A DNA stretch of 64,000 nucleotides, from the NCBI GenBank assembly GCA_934746715.1, contig CAKVFI010000002.1, forward strand, positions 248,001 through 312,000, given 5' to 3'. How positions within the stretch are numbered: position 1 is the first letter of the stretch; each line of letters begins with the position of its first letter. The DNA is from an uncultured Clostridia bacterium (GTDB taxonomy: Bacteria > Bacillota > Clostridia > Christensenellales > UBA1242). Below, piece after piece: positions 8,731 to 16,794 of the stretch. The translations under genes and the position numbers were made by a program. Below the pieces are notes generated by a model that saw nothing but the letters and a program-made list of their open reading frames with translations, searched no databases and was not told the origin of the DNA.

Positions 8731-9423
8731 TTAGTCAGCAGTGAATTCTGCTTTAACCAAATCAAATGCTTCTGTAACTGCAAATGGAGTTTCAACACCA
8801 GCTGTTGTTGATGTTTTAGCATATTGAGTAGCAGCAAATTTAACTGTGATAGTAATAATTTTGTCCATATTACCAGCAACAACACCATTGTCAGATGTTG
8901 AGTTACCTGTTTCAGTTAAAGTAGCTTCCTTTTCCCAAGTTACTTTAGCAGCAGCTTCTGATGTAATGTAGTATACATTGCTATAACCTTCAACAGTAGC
9001 AGCTTTCCATTCACCAGATTCACCAGTTAAATCCAAACCCATTGTTGAATCATTGGCTGTTTTGATTTGAACAAAGATGTAAACTTTACGATTTGAAGCA
9101 TTTTCAACTTCAGCTGTCAATTTAACAGCATCGCCTGGCAATGCAGCGTTTTGTTGGGACATTGTCAAACTTGCTGTAGCAGAATCAGCTTTCAATGTAA
9201 CGTGAGCCATTGTGATTTTTTGTGCTTCAACTGCATTTGATTTAGCAGTAAAGTAAGCGAAAGTGCCGCCGAAAGCGAGCATAGCTACCATCACAATTCC
9301 CATTATAGCGTCGCACCACGCTTTTATGCTTGGTTGCGACGCAAGCTTGCAACACAAAGCCTTTAAGCGGCTGCTCCTTAACCCCAACAAACCCACTTTG
9401 TTTGGCTTTGTTGGGGATCCCAA
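8731..9423 (-). CDS. second TasA-like secreted protein, N-terminus replaced (probably silent copy)
   Basis: The body (about residues 40-230) is a TasA/camelysin-like beta domain following a hydrophobic core that ends FGGTFAYFTA. Upstream of that core the frame runs into sequence unlike any signal peptide n-region: it starts at a TTG (9423) with no Shine-Dalgarno and contains Cys/Arg/Trp-rich residues from a hairpin-rich spacer. The only ATGs after that lie inside the hydrophobic core. The break falls exactly at the edge of the 51-bp repeat shared with 6691-6741. Either this is a silent cassette awaiting inversion, a pseudogene, or an assembly joint. The family assignment is good; expression in this orientation is doubtful. 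Confidence 0.6.
   Translation of the reverse strand: MGSPTKPNKVGLLGLRSSRLKALCCKLASQPSIKAWCDAIMGIVMVAMLAFGGTFAYFTAKSNAVEAQKITMAHVTLKADSATASLTMSQQNAALPGDAVKLTAEVENASNRKVYIFVQIKTANDSTMGLDLTGESGEWKAATVEGYSNVYYITSEAAAKVTWEKEATLTETGNSTSDNGVVAGNMDKIITITVKFAATQYAKTSTTAGVETPFAVTEAFDLVKAEFTAD
9257..9307 (-). repeat. 51-bp perfect inverted repeat, copy 2 (silent side)
   Basis: This is the reverse complement of 6691-6741 with no mismatch. With copy 1 it bounds a segment of 2,515 bp (6742-9256) that contains both protein bodies and the HNH gene. Confidence 0.9.
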
Positions 9424-9614
9424 ATTTTAGCCATATAGCCAGTTTGCTAATCATAGATTACGCAAATATGAGCCTTTCTGGTGATTAACCGCTTTCTATT
9501 AAGGGGGACACAAACTTTCCCCCTTAATATACTCCTTTGGCTAAATAGGATTGTTGAAGTGTGAAAGCCCATCAGTGGAAGAATTGGCTGCAATATTTGG
9601 CTTTGTTGGGGATT
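9401..9614. repeat. direct repeat pair bounding a hairpin-rich spacer
   Basis: TTTGGCTTTGTTGGGGAT occurs at 9401-9418 and again at 9597-9614. Between them is an inverted repeat TTAAGGGGG/CCCCCTTAA near 9499-9528 and other small stems. The first copy also pairs with CCCCAACAAA just before it (about 9381-9390). I see no gene in 9424-9774. Confidence 0.55.
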
Positions 9615-9624
9615 TATATTGTCC

Positions 9625-9709
9625 TGTCATACCGAAACCAACTTGTTGGTTGAGTGTATCTTTTGTTTAGAGATCCTTCGACTGCGCTATCGCTCCACTC
9701 AGGATGACA
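9625..9709. repeat. composite copy of the dispersed TGTCAT palindromic repeat
   Basis: The left half repeats the module at 5929-5970 (TGTCATACCGA and TGAGTGTATCTTTT). The right half (AGAGATCCTTCGACTGCGC to AGGATGACA) is the inverted form of the TCATTCTGAGCG element at 5984-6081. Confidence 0.65.
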
Positions 9710-9774
9710 GTGGTACGTTGTGAGCAAATATAAGCGTTTGTGGGATTATTGGGGGACAAACAATTTTAACAAAG

Positions 9775-10788
9775 TTAAAATTCGACGATTTTTAAGTCGT
9801 GGGCGTCTTGGAAAACGATGTGATAGCCGTCGGAAAGTGGGTCGGTGGGGTCGAGTGGAAGCCATTGATGATGCTCGCCAAGTTCTTGTGGAACTGGGGC
9901 GTTGTAGGCAGTTGGCACGGCGTAGCAGATATATTGGAGTTGGTCGTCCTTGTAAATTGCACCCAAGCAGTAAGTTGAACTGCCTTCGGTTATGGTTACA
10001 AAGCGAGAGTTTTCAATTGCGTTGTTAAGTTGTTCGCAAGCAGGATAGGTTTTGAAGATATAATCAAATTGCGGTATTAAACTTTCCACAATCGATGGGG
10101 CGGTTTTTGTGTTTGGAGCGGGGGCTGTTGAGTGTGATTTGTTGTTATCTTCTTGATTTTGTTTAACATATGAATTGTCAGTTTTTTGCGCATCATTTGC
10201 CACGGGTTGACTGGTGTGGGCTGATTTGCTTATGTTTGGTGTTTGAGTGTTTGCAACTGGGTTTTGAGTGTAAAAATATTCTTTATATTTGCAGTTGGCA
10301 CAAGGGTTTGTGTTGGTTGAGTCATTGTTTGAGCAGGTGTTAAAGCAAGGTTGTTCGCTCGCGTGCGGGGGCTGGGGGTTGGAAAAAGCTGTTTCGCAAG
10401 CGTCGGGCATGATTTTGTTTGGGCTAAAACTGTTGTTTAAATTTTTTGTTATCACGCTTGTGTCATTAAAATAAAATCCGCCATATGTGCCACCAGCAAG
10501 CAGTGGCTCGTTGTTGTTTTGGGTGTCCACAATGGCGCAATAAAAATCACTGTCCATGTCAAAATCGCCAACAAGTGAACTAATGTAAGCGCCGTCTTTA
10601 AAAAGCATGTTGCTTGAATACACTTGATTGTTGTGAAAAACGCCCAATTTGCAGTTGGTGTTGAGCGCGGAAAACGAGTATAGGCGAAGTTTGGTTTTTA
10701 ACAAATCATTTTCCTTGGTTAGTGTTAAAATTGCTCTGCCAGATTTGTTGCTGGTTTGCGATTGTAAAATCATTGTTTTGCTGTTCAT
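9775..10788 (-). CDS. conserved-looking hypothetical protein with two domains and a Cys/Pro/Asn linker
   Basis: The 337-residue product has an N-terminal domain (about 1-115) with beta-strand patterning that ends in a GGTYGGFYFND segment. A low-complexity Asn/Pro/Thr/Cys linker (about 120-225) contains a CxxC pair (PCANCKYKEYF). The C-terminal domain (about 235-337) ends YICYAVP...WLPLDPTDPLSDGYHIVFQDA. No signal peptide or membrane segment is visible. I recognise the architecture as the kind of conserved clostridial hypothetical protein that lacks a firm function, and give none. ATG at 10788 is preceded by TATAAT six bases away and no ribosome-binding site, so the message is probably leaderless. 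Confidence 0.75.
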   Translation of the reverse strand: MNSKTMILQSQTSNKSGRAILTLTKENDLLKTKLRLYSFSALNTNCKLGVFHNNQVYSSNMLFKDGAYISSLVGDFDMDSDFYCAIVDTQNNNEPLLAGGTYGGFYFNDTSVITKNLNNSFSPNKIMPDACETAFSNPQPPHASEQPCFNTCSNNDSTNTNPCANCKYKEYFYTQNPVANTQTPNISKSAHTSQPVANDAQKTDNSYVKQNQEDNNKSHSTAPAPNTKTAPSIVESLIPQFDYIFKTYPACEQLNNAIENSRFVTITEGSSTYCLGAIYKDDQLQYICYAVPTAYNAPVPQELGEHHQWLPLDPTDPLSDGYHIVFQDAHDLKIVEF

Positions 10789-10794
10789 ACTTTA

Positions 10795-10800
10795 ATTATA
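10795..10800 (-). promoter_or_regulatory. -10 box placing the transcript start on the ATG
   Basis: TATAAT on the minus strand ends six bases before the ATG at 10788. There is no Shine-Dalgarno, as expected for a leaderless message. The -35 is weak. Confidence 0.55.
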
Positions 10801-11087
10801 GTTGGTTAAAATTTTTAATATGACTAGAATTTTGGCGTTATGACATAAATGTTGGCAGAATAGGGCTTTTATTGTTGAAATTAGTGGATTTTTATGCTTG
10901 CAAAACTTGATTTTTAACTGCTTGTATTAACTTAAAATAATTGACATAACACCATTTGTGTGATAATATTAATTAAGCGTGAATTGGCATTGTTTGTTTT
11001 TTGCCACTGCGTGTGCAAACATTTGATTAAAACATATTTTGTTGTGTTTATTGAGTGTTTGTTTAGGCTATAATTTAATGAGGATAT

Positions 11088-12467
11088 ATGAAAAAGTTTT
11101 CTAAAATTATTATTTGTTTATTATTGTGCGTTTTTGCTTTTGGTGTTGTTGGCTGCAAAAAGAATAATGTTGACAACAATTTCCACCCAGCAAGCGAAGA
11201 TGTTGTTACTGGCAACGGCGGTTTGGTTGTTAGAAAAGGTGAATATGTTTACTTTGCAAATGGTTTTCAAAAAGTTAGCGATTTAACAAGCGACCAACAA
11301 AACGCAAGTTTTGTTAAGGGTGGTTTGTACGCTGCAAAACTTACACACGACGATTTTGCTCGCGATGATGACGGCCTTGTTACAAGCGATTCTATGCGTG
11401 TTGTAAGTTCAAAATTGGCTGGCTATGATGCAACAAACCTTTTTGTGTTTGGCGATTACCTTTATTTTGTTAGCCCAAGCAACGAAAAAGAATCTGGCAA
11501 ATTGTCAAGCAGTGAATGGGCAAAAGATAGGTCAGTTTTCTATCGTACAAAACTTAACAATTTTGATGATGTTCAAGAAATTTATCAAGCTAATGTTAAA
11601 CACGAAAATTTGTCATTCCAATATTATTACAAAGACGGCAAACCTTACCTTTTGGTGCACGAAAAAGGTGAAGATTTAAACGGCGACGGCAACAAAGATA
11701 TGCTTAAACGCATTGACGTAACAGCAAAGAAAAACAAAGTTAGCGTTGTTGCAAGCAATGTGTCAAGTGTTGTGTTTGGCTATGACAGCGAAGATAACGC
11801 TTTTGATAGAGTTCACTATGTTGAACAAAAAGACGGCAAATACAACCTTGTGAGATATAATGTGGCAGAAAATTCTGGCACAACAATCGAACAAAACAGC
11901 ACCGAAACAGTTGTTAAGTTTGTTGGTGATAAATATGTTTATGTAACCAAAAAAGATGGCGACAACACATATATGTATCGTGCGGAAATTGGCAAAACAG
12001 CATTTGCAAAAATGTTCAATGCAGATAGTTCAATTGTGGGCGATTTGTACCTTTTGCCAGAAGGCGAAGATGTTGTGGCTGTTAGAGATAATGTTATCCA
12101 ATTTTTCCTTCGCGGCGACAGAATGCCAAGCATTAACACTATTGTTGACAGCGACGCAACAAAAATCAATGTGATTGGTTTTGCAAATGGCATGATTGTT
12201 TACTACGACAACAACAACAAACTTAAAACAGTTAACTATGCGGACGCTTCCATTGGCGGAAATTACAAAATCAATAGTTTGGCAAAAATTGAATTCAACA
12301 AAGATTTTATTGATATTGATGGTAACAATTTGTACTATTTCAGCGGCGAAAACAATGGCTACTTGTTCACGATAGACCTTTCTCTTGTGCCTGAAGAAGA
12401 AGCAACAGAAGGCAAAATGGTTGGCGTTTATTTAGATGCTGACAAACCAAAAAAGGACGAAGAATAA
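11088..12467 (+). CDS. lipoprotein with beta-propeller-like repeats
   Basis: The 459-residue protein starts with a lipoprotein signal peptide: MKKFSK, a hydrophobic stretch and the lipobox VVGC with Cys at about residue 23, so it should be anchored on the outer face of the membrane. The mature part contains recurring blocks such as KGEYVYFANG, FGDYLYFVSP, GDKYVYVTKK and GNNLYYFSGE, the spacing expected of a DUF5050/WD-like beta-propeller. The Glu/Lys-rich tail carries no further motif. A GAGG ribosome-binding site precedes the ATG, TATAAT is at 11069-11074, and a terminator follows. The gene is single and its ligand is unknown. Confidence 0.8.
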   Translation: MKKFSKIIICLLLCVFAFGVVGCKKNNVDNNFHPASEDVVTGNGGLVVRKGEYVYFANGFQKVSDLTSDQQNASFVKGGLYAAKLTHDDFARDDDGLVTSDSMRVVSSKLAGYDATNLFVFGDYLYFVSPSNEKESGKLSSSEWAKDRSVFYRTKLNNFDDVQEIYQANVKHENLSFQYYYKDGKPYLLVHEKGEDLNGDGNKDMLKRIDVTAKKNKVSVVASNVSSVVFGYDSEDNAFDRVHYVEQKDGKYNLVRYNVAENSGTTIEQNSTETVVKFVGDKYVYVTKKDGDNTYMYRAEIGKTAFAKMFNADSSIVGDLYLLPEGEDVVAVRDNVIQFFLRGDRMPSINTIVDSDATKINVIGFANGMIVYYDNNNKLKTVNYADASIGGNYKINSLAKIEFNKDFIDIDGNNLYYFSGENNGYLFTIDLSLVPEEEATEGKMVGVYLDADKPKKDEE

Positions 12468-12472
12468 CTTGC

Positions 12473-12503
12473 AAAAATCCACTTTAAATTAGTGGATTTT
12501 TTG
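12473..12503 (+). terminator. intrinsic terminator of the lipoprotein gene
   Basis: AAAAATCCACT... AGTGGATTTTTT hairpin right after the stop. Confidence 0.9.
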
Positions 12504-12518
12504 TTGGGTTAGATTGAC

Positions 12519-12547
12519 AAAAAAACACCTTTTGATGGTGTTTTTTG
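12519..12547 (-). terminator. terminator of the minus-strand gene at 12564
   Basis: AAAAAACACC/GGTGTTTTTT stem with T-runs in both directions, 17 bp past the stop codon. Confidence 0.8.
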
Positions 12548-12563
12548 TGTTGTTTTTATTCAA

Positions 12564-13328
12564 TTATTTATTTTTTTTCTTCTTAAGTTCTTTATCTCGT
12601 TTTTGTTTTTCTTGCTCTTGTTTAAGTTTGCCCAGCTGCTCCCATTTTTTTGTGGTCATGTCGCGGGCAATCATTATTTTGGTGTTGCTTGTTGGAGTAA
12701 GCTCTTTGCAATAACGGGTTAATTTGCCAACTAAATCTTCCAAATACTGGTCTGTGCTTTCGTTGCTGTGCTGATAAATTGTTAAAATGTTTGCACCTGT
12801 TTCAATGCCGGTGAAGTGGTTGATATATGTGTCTTTATCAAAAGAATATGTGATTTTAAAACCAATGCCGTTTGTGCTTTTGTATTCTTCACTAATGGTT
12901 TTGATTGTGTAGGCTGGTTTAAGTTTTTGCATCAAAAATTCAGGGTCAAAATTAACACCAGAAATAAACATGTTTTTAAAGTTGTCAATCAAAAATTGTT
13001 TGTGTTTCATCAAATTGTCATGCGGTTTAATAAATTTGCTAAAATGTTTGTATGTCGAACGCAATGTTAATCTGCTGGTTGAACTGATTTTTTCTGTTGC
13101 CATGTTGAGTTCACAAAAGTTGCCTATTTGAGTTTTAAAAAGCACAATGTTTGATTTAAGCAAAGCAAAATCATCAGTGTCGTAATAAGTGAATTCCTTT
13201 TTGATTTTGTCTTCAAAATGCATTGCGTATTTATCAAAAAAAGCGTTTAGTTCCAAAACGGCTGCTTTGGTTTTTTCACTAAACATTATAAATCTGCGTT
13301 TTTGACGGATTATATCTAAACTTTGCAT
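12564..13328 (-). CDS. hypothetical cytoplasmic protein with Lys/Glu-rich tail
   Basis: The 254-residue protein has no signal peptide or membrane segment. It is mostly helical by composition in the first 110 residues, then has a mixed alpha/beta domain (about 115-225) and a highly charged tail (EQEKQKRDKELKKKKNK) that could bind RNA or DNA. I do not recognise a family. The ATG at 13328 has a good GAAGGGG site five bases upstream, which supports the longer start over the internal Met at residue 15. It is transcribed convergently with the lipoprotein gene, with back-to-back terminators between them. Confidence 0.7.
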   Translation of the reverse strand: MQSLDIIRQKRRFIMFSEKTKAAVLELNAFFDKYAMHFEDKIKKEFTYYDTDDFALLKSNIVLFKTQIGNFCELNMATEKISSTSRLTLRSTYKHFSKFIKPHDNLMKHKQFLIDNFKNMFISGVNFDPEFLMQKLKPAYTIKTISEEYKSTNGIGFKITYSFDKDTYINHFTGIETGANILTIYQHSNESTDQYLEDLVGKLTRYCKELTPTSNTKIMIARDMTTKKWEQLGKLKQEQEKQKRDKELKKKKNK

Positions 13329-13407
13329 TTTACCCCTTCTTTAATTATAGTTTAGTTAAAATAACAAAAAAAATCAAGAAAATGTGGAAATTTTTTATTT
13401 ATTCTGC

Positions 13408-13413
13408 TATAAT
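13408..13413 (+). promoter_or_regulatory. -10 box of a leaderless rsmF transcript
   Basis: TATAAT ends six bases before the ATG at 13420 and no Shine-Dalgarno is present. Confidence 0.55.
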
Positions 13414-13419
13414 TTTGTT

Positions 13420-14766
13420 ATGAACAATTCAAAAACAAAGCAAATTCAATCAAATACAAACAATTCCGTTTTTCCACAAGAGTTTTTAAACTCTATGCAA
13501 AACTTGTTGGGTGATGAATATGAGCAGTTTTTGTCATCATTAAATCAACCAAAGCAATCTGCGATTTTTGTTAACAACAAAATTGATTTGCAAAAATTTA
13601 AACAAATTGTTGACTTTAAAATTGAACCAATAATGTACGAAAAAAATGGATTTTATGTTGAAGAAAAACTCGGGCGAAACCCACTTCATCATGCAGGGGC
13701 AATTTATGTGCAAGAACCTAGTGCAATGTTTACTGTTAATGCTCACAAATTTAATGGTGATGAATTGGTGCTTGACATGTGTGCTTCCCCGGGCGGGAAG
13801 TCAATTCAAATTGCAAACAGAATTCCAAACGGGGTTTTGGTTAGCAATGAAATCAATCCTGAAAGATGCGGAGTTTTGTTTTCAAACATAGAAAGAATGG
13901 GGTTAAAAAATGTTGTCATAACAAACGACACCCCTAAAAACATTGCCAATGCTTATGCCAACACTTTTGATGTTGTGCTTGTTGATGCTCCATGCAGTGG
14001 TGAAGGTATGTTTAGGCGTGGGGAACAGGTTGTTAAGGAATGGAACAAAAATCTTCCTTTGATGTGTGCGGAACGTCAAATTGATATTTTGGAACAAGCA
14101 AACAAAGCATTAAAACAAAATGGATTTTTAATTTACTCCACTTGCACATACTCGACCGAAGAAAATGAAGATGTTGTAAAACAATTTGTGAACAAACACA
14201 ATTACAAATTGATCAATATTGATGCAGATTTGCCGCGCGGTGTTGGAATGAAAGAAGCAGTTAGATTATATCCGCACAAAGTAAAAGGGGAAGGTCAATT
14301 TGTTGCTGTTTTGCAAAAGTTGGAAGATAATGAATTTGTTGCCAACTCAAACCTGAAATTGAAAGTTTGCCCATCGGCAAAAGAATTTGTTAACAAATAT
14401 TGCGAGAGTAAAGATTTAAGTTTTTTTGAATATGGCAATTATGCTTACTATGTAAAGAATCTTAATTTACTCAAACGTGGGATAAATTATTATTCAATAG
14501 GAGTAAGAGTTGGTGATATTAAAGAAAAAAGATTTGAACCAACTCACAATTTGTTTACGGCTTTTGGTAATCTTTTTAAAATAAAAATTAATGTTTTGCC
14601 AAATGATGATTTGGCAACAAAGTATCTTAAAGGTGAAACTTTTGATGTGGATTTGACAGATGGCTTTGGTGCATTTTTGATCGCTGGTTGTGCTACGGGT
14701 GGCTTTAAGGTTGCGTCTGGCAAGTTTAAAAACCATTACCCAAAAGGGTTGAGGAATTTTAAATAA
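13420..14766 (+). CDS. rsmF: 16S rRNA m5C methyltransferase, RsmF/YebU type
   Basis: The 448-residue enzyme of the NOL1/NOP2/Sun family uses SAM to methylate cytosines of 16S rRNA. Visible motifs are the SAM site DMCASPGGKS near residue 118, the DAPCSGEGMFR loop with a catalytic Cys near 192, and STCTYSTEEN with the second Cys near 241. After the Rossmann domain there is a C-terminal RNA-binding extension ending in a PUA-like segment (GFGAFLIAGCATGGFKVASG). The frame extends upstream, but ATG 13420 is chosen because TATAAT lies just before it. It stands alone between a divergent hypothetical gene and a membrane protein gene. Confidence 0.9.
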   Translation: MNNSKTKQIQSNTNNSVFPQEFLNSMQNLLGDEYEQFLSSLNQPKQSAIFVNNKIDLQKFKQIVDFKIEPIMYEKNGFYVEEKLGRNPLHHAGAIYVQEPSAMFTVNAHKFNGDELVLDMCASPGGKSIQIANRIPNGVLVSNEINPERCGVLFSNIERMGLKNVVITNDTPKNIANAYANTFDVVLVDAPCSGEGMFRRGEQVVKEWNKNLPLMCAERQIDILEQANKALKQNGFLIYSTCTYSTEENEDVVKQFVNKHNYKLINIDADLPRGVGMKEAVRLYPHKVKGEGQFVAVLQKLEDNEFVANSNLKLKVCPSAKEFVNKYCESKDLSFFEYGNYAYYVKNLNLLKRGINYYSIGVRVGDIKEKRFEPTHNLFTAFGNLFKIKINVLPNDDLATKYLKGETFDVDLTDGFGAFLIAGCATGGFKVASGKFKNHYPKGLRNFK

Positions 14767-14948
14767 GGCAATAAAAACTATAAAAAGAATTGTTGTGAAT
14801 GCTTTTAGAAGATGTTTGAAAGCTGGCAACTAGATGCTTAAATTTAAAAAATTTAATTTAAATGGTAAAAAATTGCGATATTTTTTATATTTTGCATAAA
14901 ATTTTGCCATTTTTTTTAATTTTTTTCAAAAAATTTTTAAAAAAGGTA

Positions 14949-14977
14949 TTGAAAAAGTAGTATTGATGAGATATAAT
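14949..14977 (+). promoter_or_regulatory. strong sigma-A-type promoter
   Basis: TTGAAA, 17 bp, TATAAT. It is followed by AGAAAGGAG before the gene at 15010. The preceding 14767-14940 is AT-rich with no gene seen. Confidence 0.8.
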
Positions 14978-15009
14978 AAGGCGTACAAAAAGAAAGGAGA
15001 TTTTATTTT

Positions 15010-16389
15010 ATGGAATGGCAAGCATTTTTAGGTATAATTGCAATTATTGGTATTGTGATTGTTGTTGGTGGCATTATAGCTTTCTTGGGGCATGTTGTAA
15101 TTGGTGCATTTGACAATGAAGACCGCACAACAAAACAACCAAAACAAGAAGTTATGGATTACACTCAATATAAACAACAAAACTTGTTGGCTGAACAAAA
15201 CAAACAACAAGATTATGATTTTGAATCAATCAACGAAGCAAAAGCTCAAAAGGAACAAGAATTGGTTCAAGACAGCAAAGAAGACGATTTGTTTAAACTT
15301 ATTGATGAAAACGATTCAAATCTTGATGAAATTGAAAACAGACTTAAAAAACAAAATGAAGAATCAAAAGAAGTTGAACGTCCTGCAACAGATGTAAAAA
15401 CTTTGGAGGATGCTCCAATGGCTGTTGAAGAAAATAAAGAAGATTCAGATGATGATGTTGATATTCAAAACTTGATTGATGAAATCAATAATGAAGTTGT
15501 TGATGAAGAAAAGGAAAAGGCTGACGAAAAAACAGAAGATGTTAATCCAGTTTTGGCTGAATATGACATTAACAAAATTATGAGCGAAACAGAACAAGAC
15601 GCTGATGACAAAACTGCAGAAGAGTCAATTGAAGAATCTGAGCAAGCTGTTGCCGAAACAGAACCAGAAGTTGAAGACAACAAGGAAAATGAAGTAACAA
15701 CTGAAACAACTGAAACAGCTGAACCGGTTGAAGAAACAGTTGAAGAACAACCAGAAGAAAAAGTTGAAACAGTGGAAGAACAACCAGAAGAAAAAGTTGA
15801 AACAGTTGAAGAATCAAACAAAGAACTTGAAGATGCAAACAAACGTATTGCAGAACTTACATCAAAAATTGATGAATTGAATAAACAGTTAAGTGCTCAA
15901 CCAGTTGCAACAACAGAAGTTGTTACAATTGATATGACAGAAGATGAATGCTTAAACCGTATTGCAGTTTTGGAAGAACGTTTGAAAAATGCTAAAAAAG
16001 ATTACAAAACTAATATGAAAGAATATCGTCCACTTAAAAAGGTTATGAACGATTTGGATAGATATCAAACAAAACTTCGCAGAAAAGAAACCGTTTTTGC
16101 AAAGAAAAATGTTGCTTTGTATGGTGTTAACAACTATGTTGACCTTGACAAAGAAAAACAAGAAGAACTTGAACAAGAACTTGAATTGTTGAACGGCTTG
16201 AGAGCTAGCGTTACTCATTGTGAAGAAGTTATTGAAGCTAATAAAGACAGATTCCCAATTTTGGAAAGAACAAACAAAATTTTGGAAGAACAAATTGCAC
16301 AACTTGAATCTGACTTGGAATTGGCAAATGCAACTCTTCAAAAAATTCGTGAACGCGACGGCAAAGGCGAAGGCGAAAACAATCAATAA
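15010..16389 (+). CDS. membrane-anchored acidic coiled-coil protein
   Basis: The 459-residue protein has one N-terminal membrane segment (about residues 5-33, very rich in Ile/Val/Gly). A long acidic region (about 60-260) follows that is dominated by Glu/Asp/Thr and includes a tandem VEEQPEEKVET repeat. A predicted coiled coil occupies about 265-455 (ELEDANKRIAELTSKIDELNKQ, then KNAKKDYKTNMKEYRPLKK and EEQIAQLESDLELANATLQKIRE). This layout suggests a cytoplasmic scaffold tethered to the membrane, in the manner of EzrA- or SMC-like structural proteins, but no family is recognised. A strong promoter and AAAGGAG site suggest high expression. Confidence 0.75.
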   Translation: MEWQAFLGIIAIIGIVIVVGGIIAFLGHVVIGAFDNEDRTTKQPKQEVMDYTQYKQQNLLAEQNKQQDYDFESINEAKAQKEQELVQDSKEDDLFKLIDENDSNLDEIENRLKKQNEESKEVERPATDVKTLEDAPMAVEENKEDSDDDVDIQNLIDEINNEVVDEEKEKADEKTEDVNPVLAEYDINKIMSETEQDADDKTAEESIEESEQAVAETEPEVEDNKENEVTTETTETAEPVEETVEEQPEEKVETVEEQPEEKVETVEESNKELEDANKRIAELTSKIDELNKQLSAQPVATTEVVTIDMTEDECLNRIAVLEERLKNAKKDYKTNMKEYRPLKKVMNDLDRYQTKLRRKETVFAKKNVALYGVNNYVDLDKEKQEELEQELELLNGLRASVTHCEEVIEANKDRFPILERTNKILEEQIAQLESDLELANATLQKIRERDGKGEGENNQ

Positions 16390-16403
16390 TTAAAATTTAC
16401 AAA

Positions 16404-16427
16404 TTAATCCCGCAAGGGATTTTTTTG
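16404..16427 (+). terminator. intrinsic terminator
   Basis: AATCCC, loop GCAA, GGGATTTTTTT. The rest of the gap to 16745 is AT-rich homopolymer-like sequence in which I see no gene. Confidence 0.8.
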
Positions 16428-16745
16428 TTGCTTGTGGCAAAAAATTGTTTGATTTTATTTGATTATTATTTTTGTTTTTATGTGAATAATTGATGAAGTA
16501 AAATGATAAAAACAATAAAAAGAAACAATAAAAAATAAATAAAATTTAATAAAAAATTAATTTTTAATATTTAAAAACCACTATAAAATAGAATTTTACA
16601 ATAATTTTTAATATTTTTATTTAATTTTTTAAAATTTTAATTAATTTATTATATTAAATAATTTGATTTATTTTTTTATTTAAAAACAAATTGTTTAGTG
16701 CTTTGCATATATCTTTATATGTTTGATTTTTTGTTTAAGATTAAC

Positions 16746-16774
16746 TTGTTGATTGAACAAATTTGTTGTATAAT
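16746..16774 (+). promoter_or_regulatory. promoter of the patatin-MBL gene pair
   Basis: TTGTTG, 17 bp, TATAAT, 20 bp before the ATG, with AAGGGTGGAG as the ribosome-binding site. Confidence 0.7.
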
Positions 16775-16794
16775 AAACACATAAGGGTGGAGAT

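Noticed and set aside
9242..9454. 70-codon minus-strand frame (MISKLAIWLK start) across the second TasA-like signal region
   Set aside because: It is in another frame from the TasA-like body, runs through the hairpin spacer and ends within the shared repeat; its Cys/Arg-rich sequence is not protein-like.
9720..10028. 102-codon plus-strand frame opposite the gene at 9775-10788
   Set aside because: It is the complement of a well-supported gene and shows an Arg-rich shadow composition without a ribosome-binding site.
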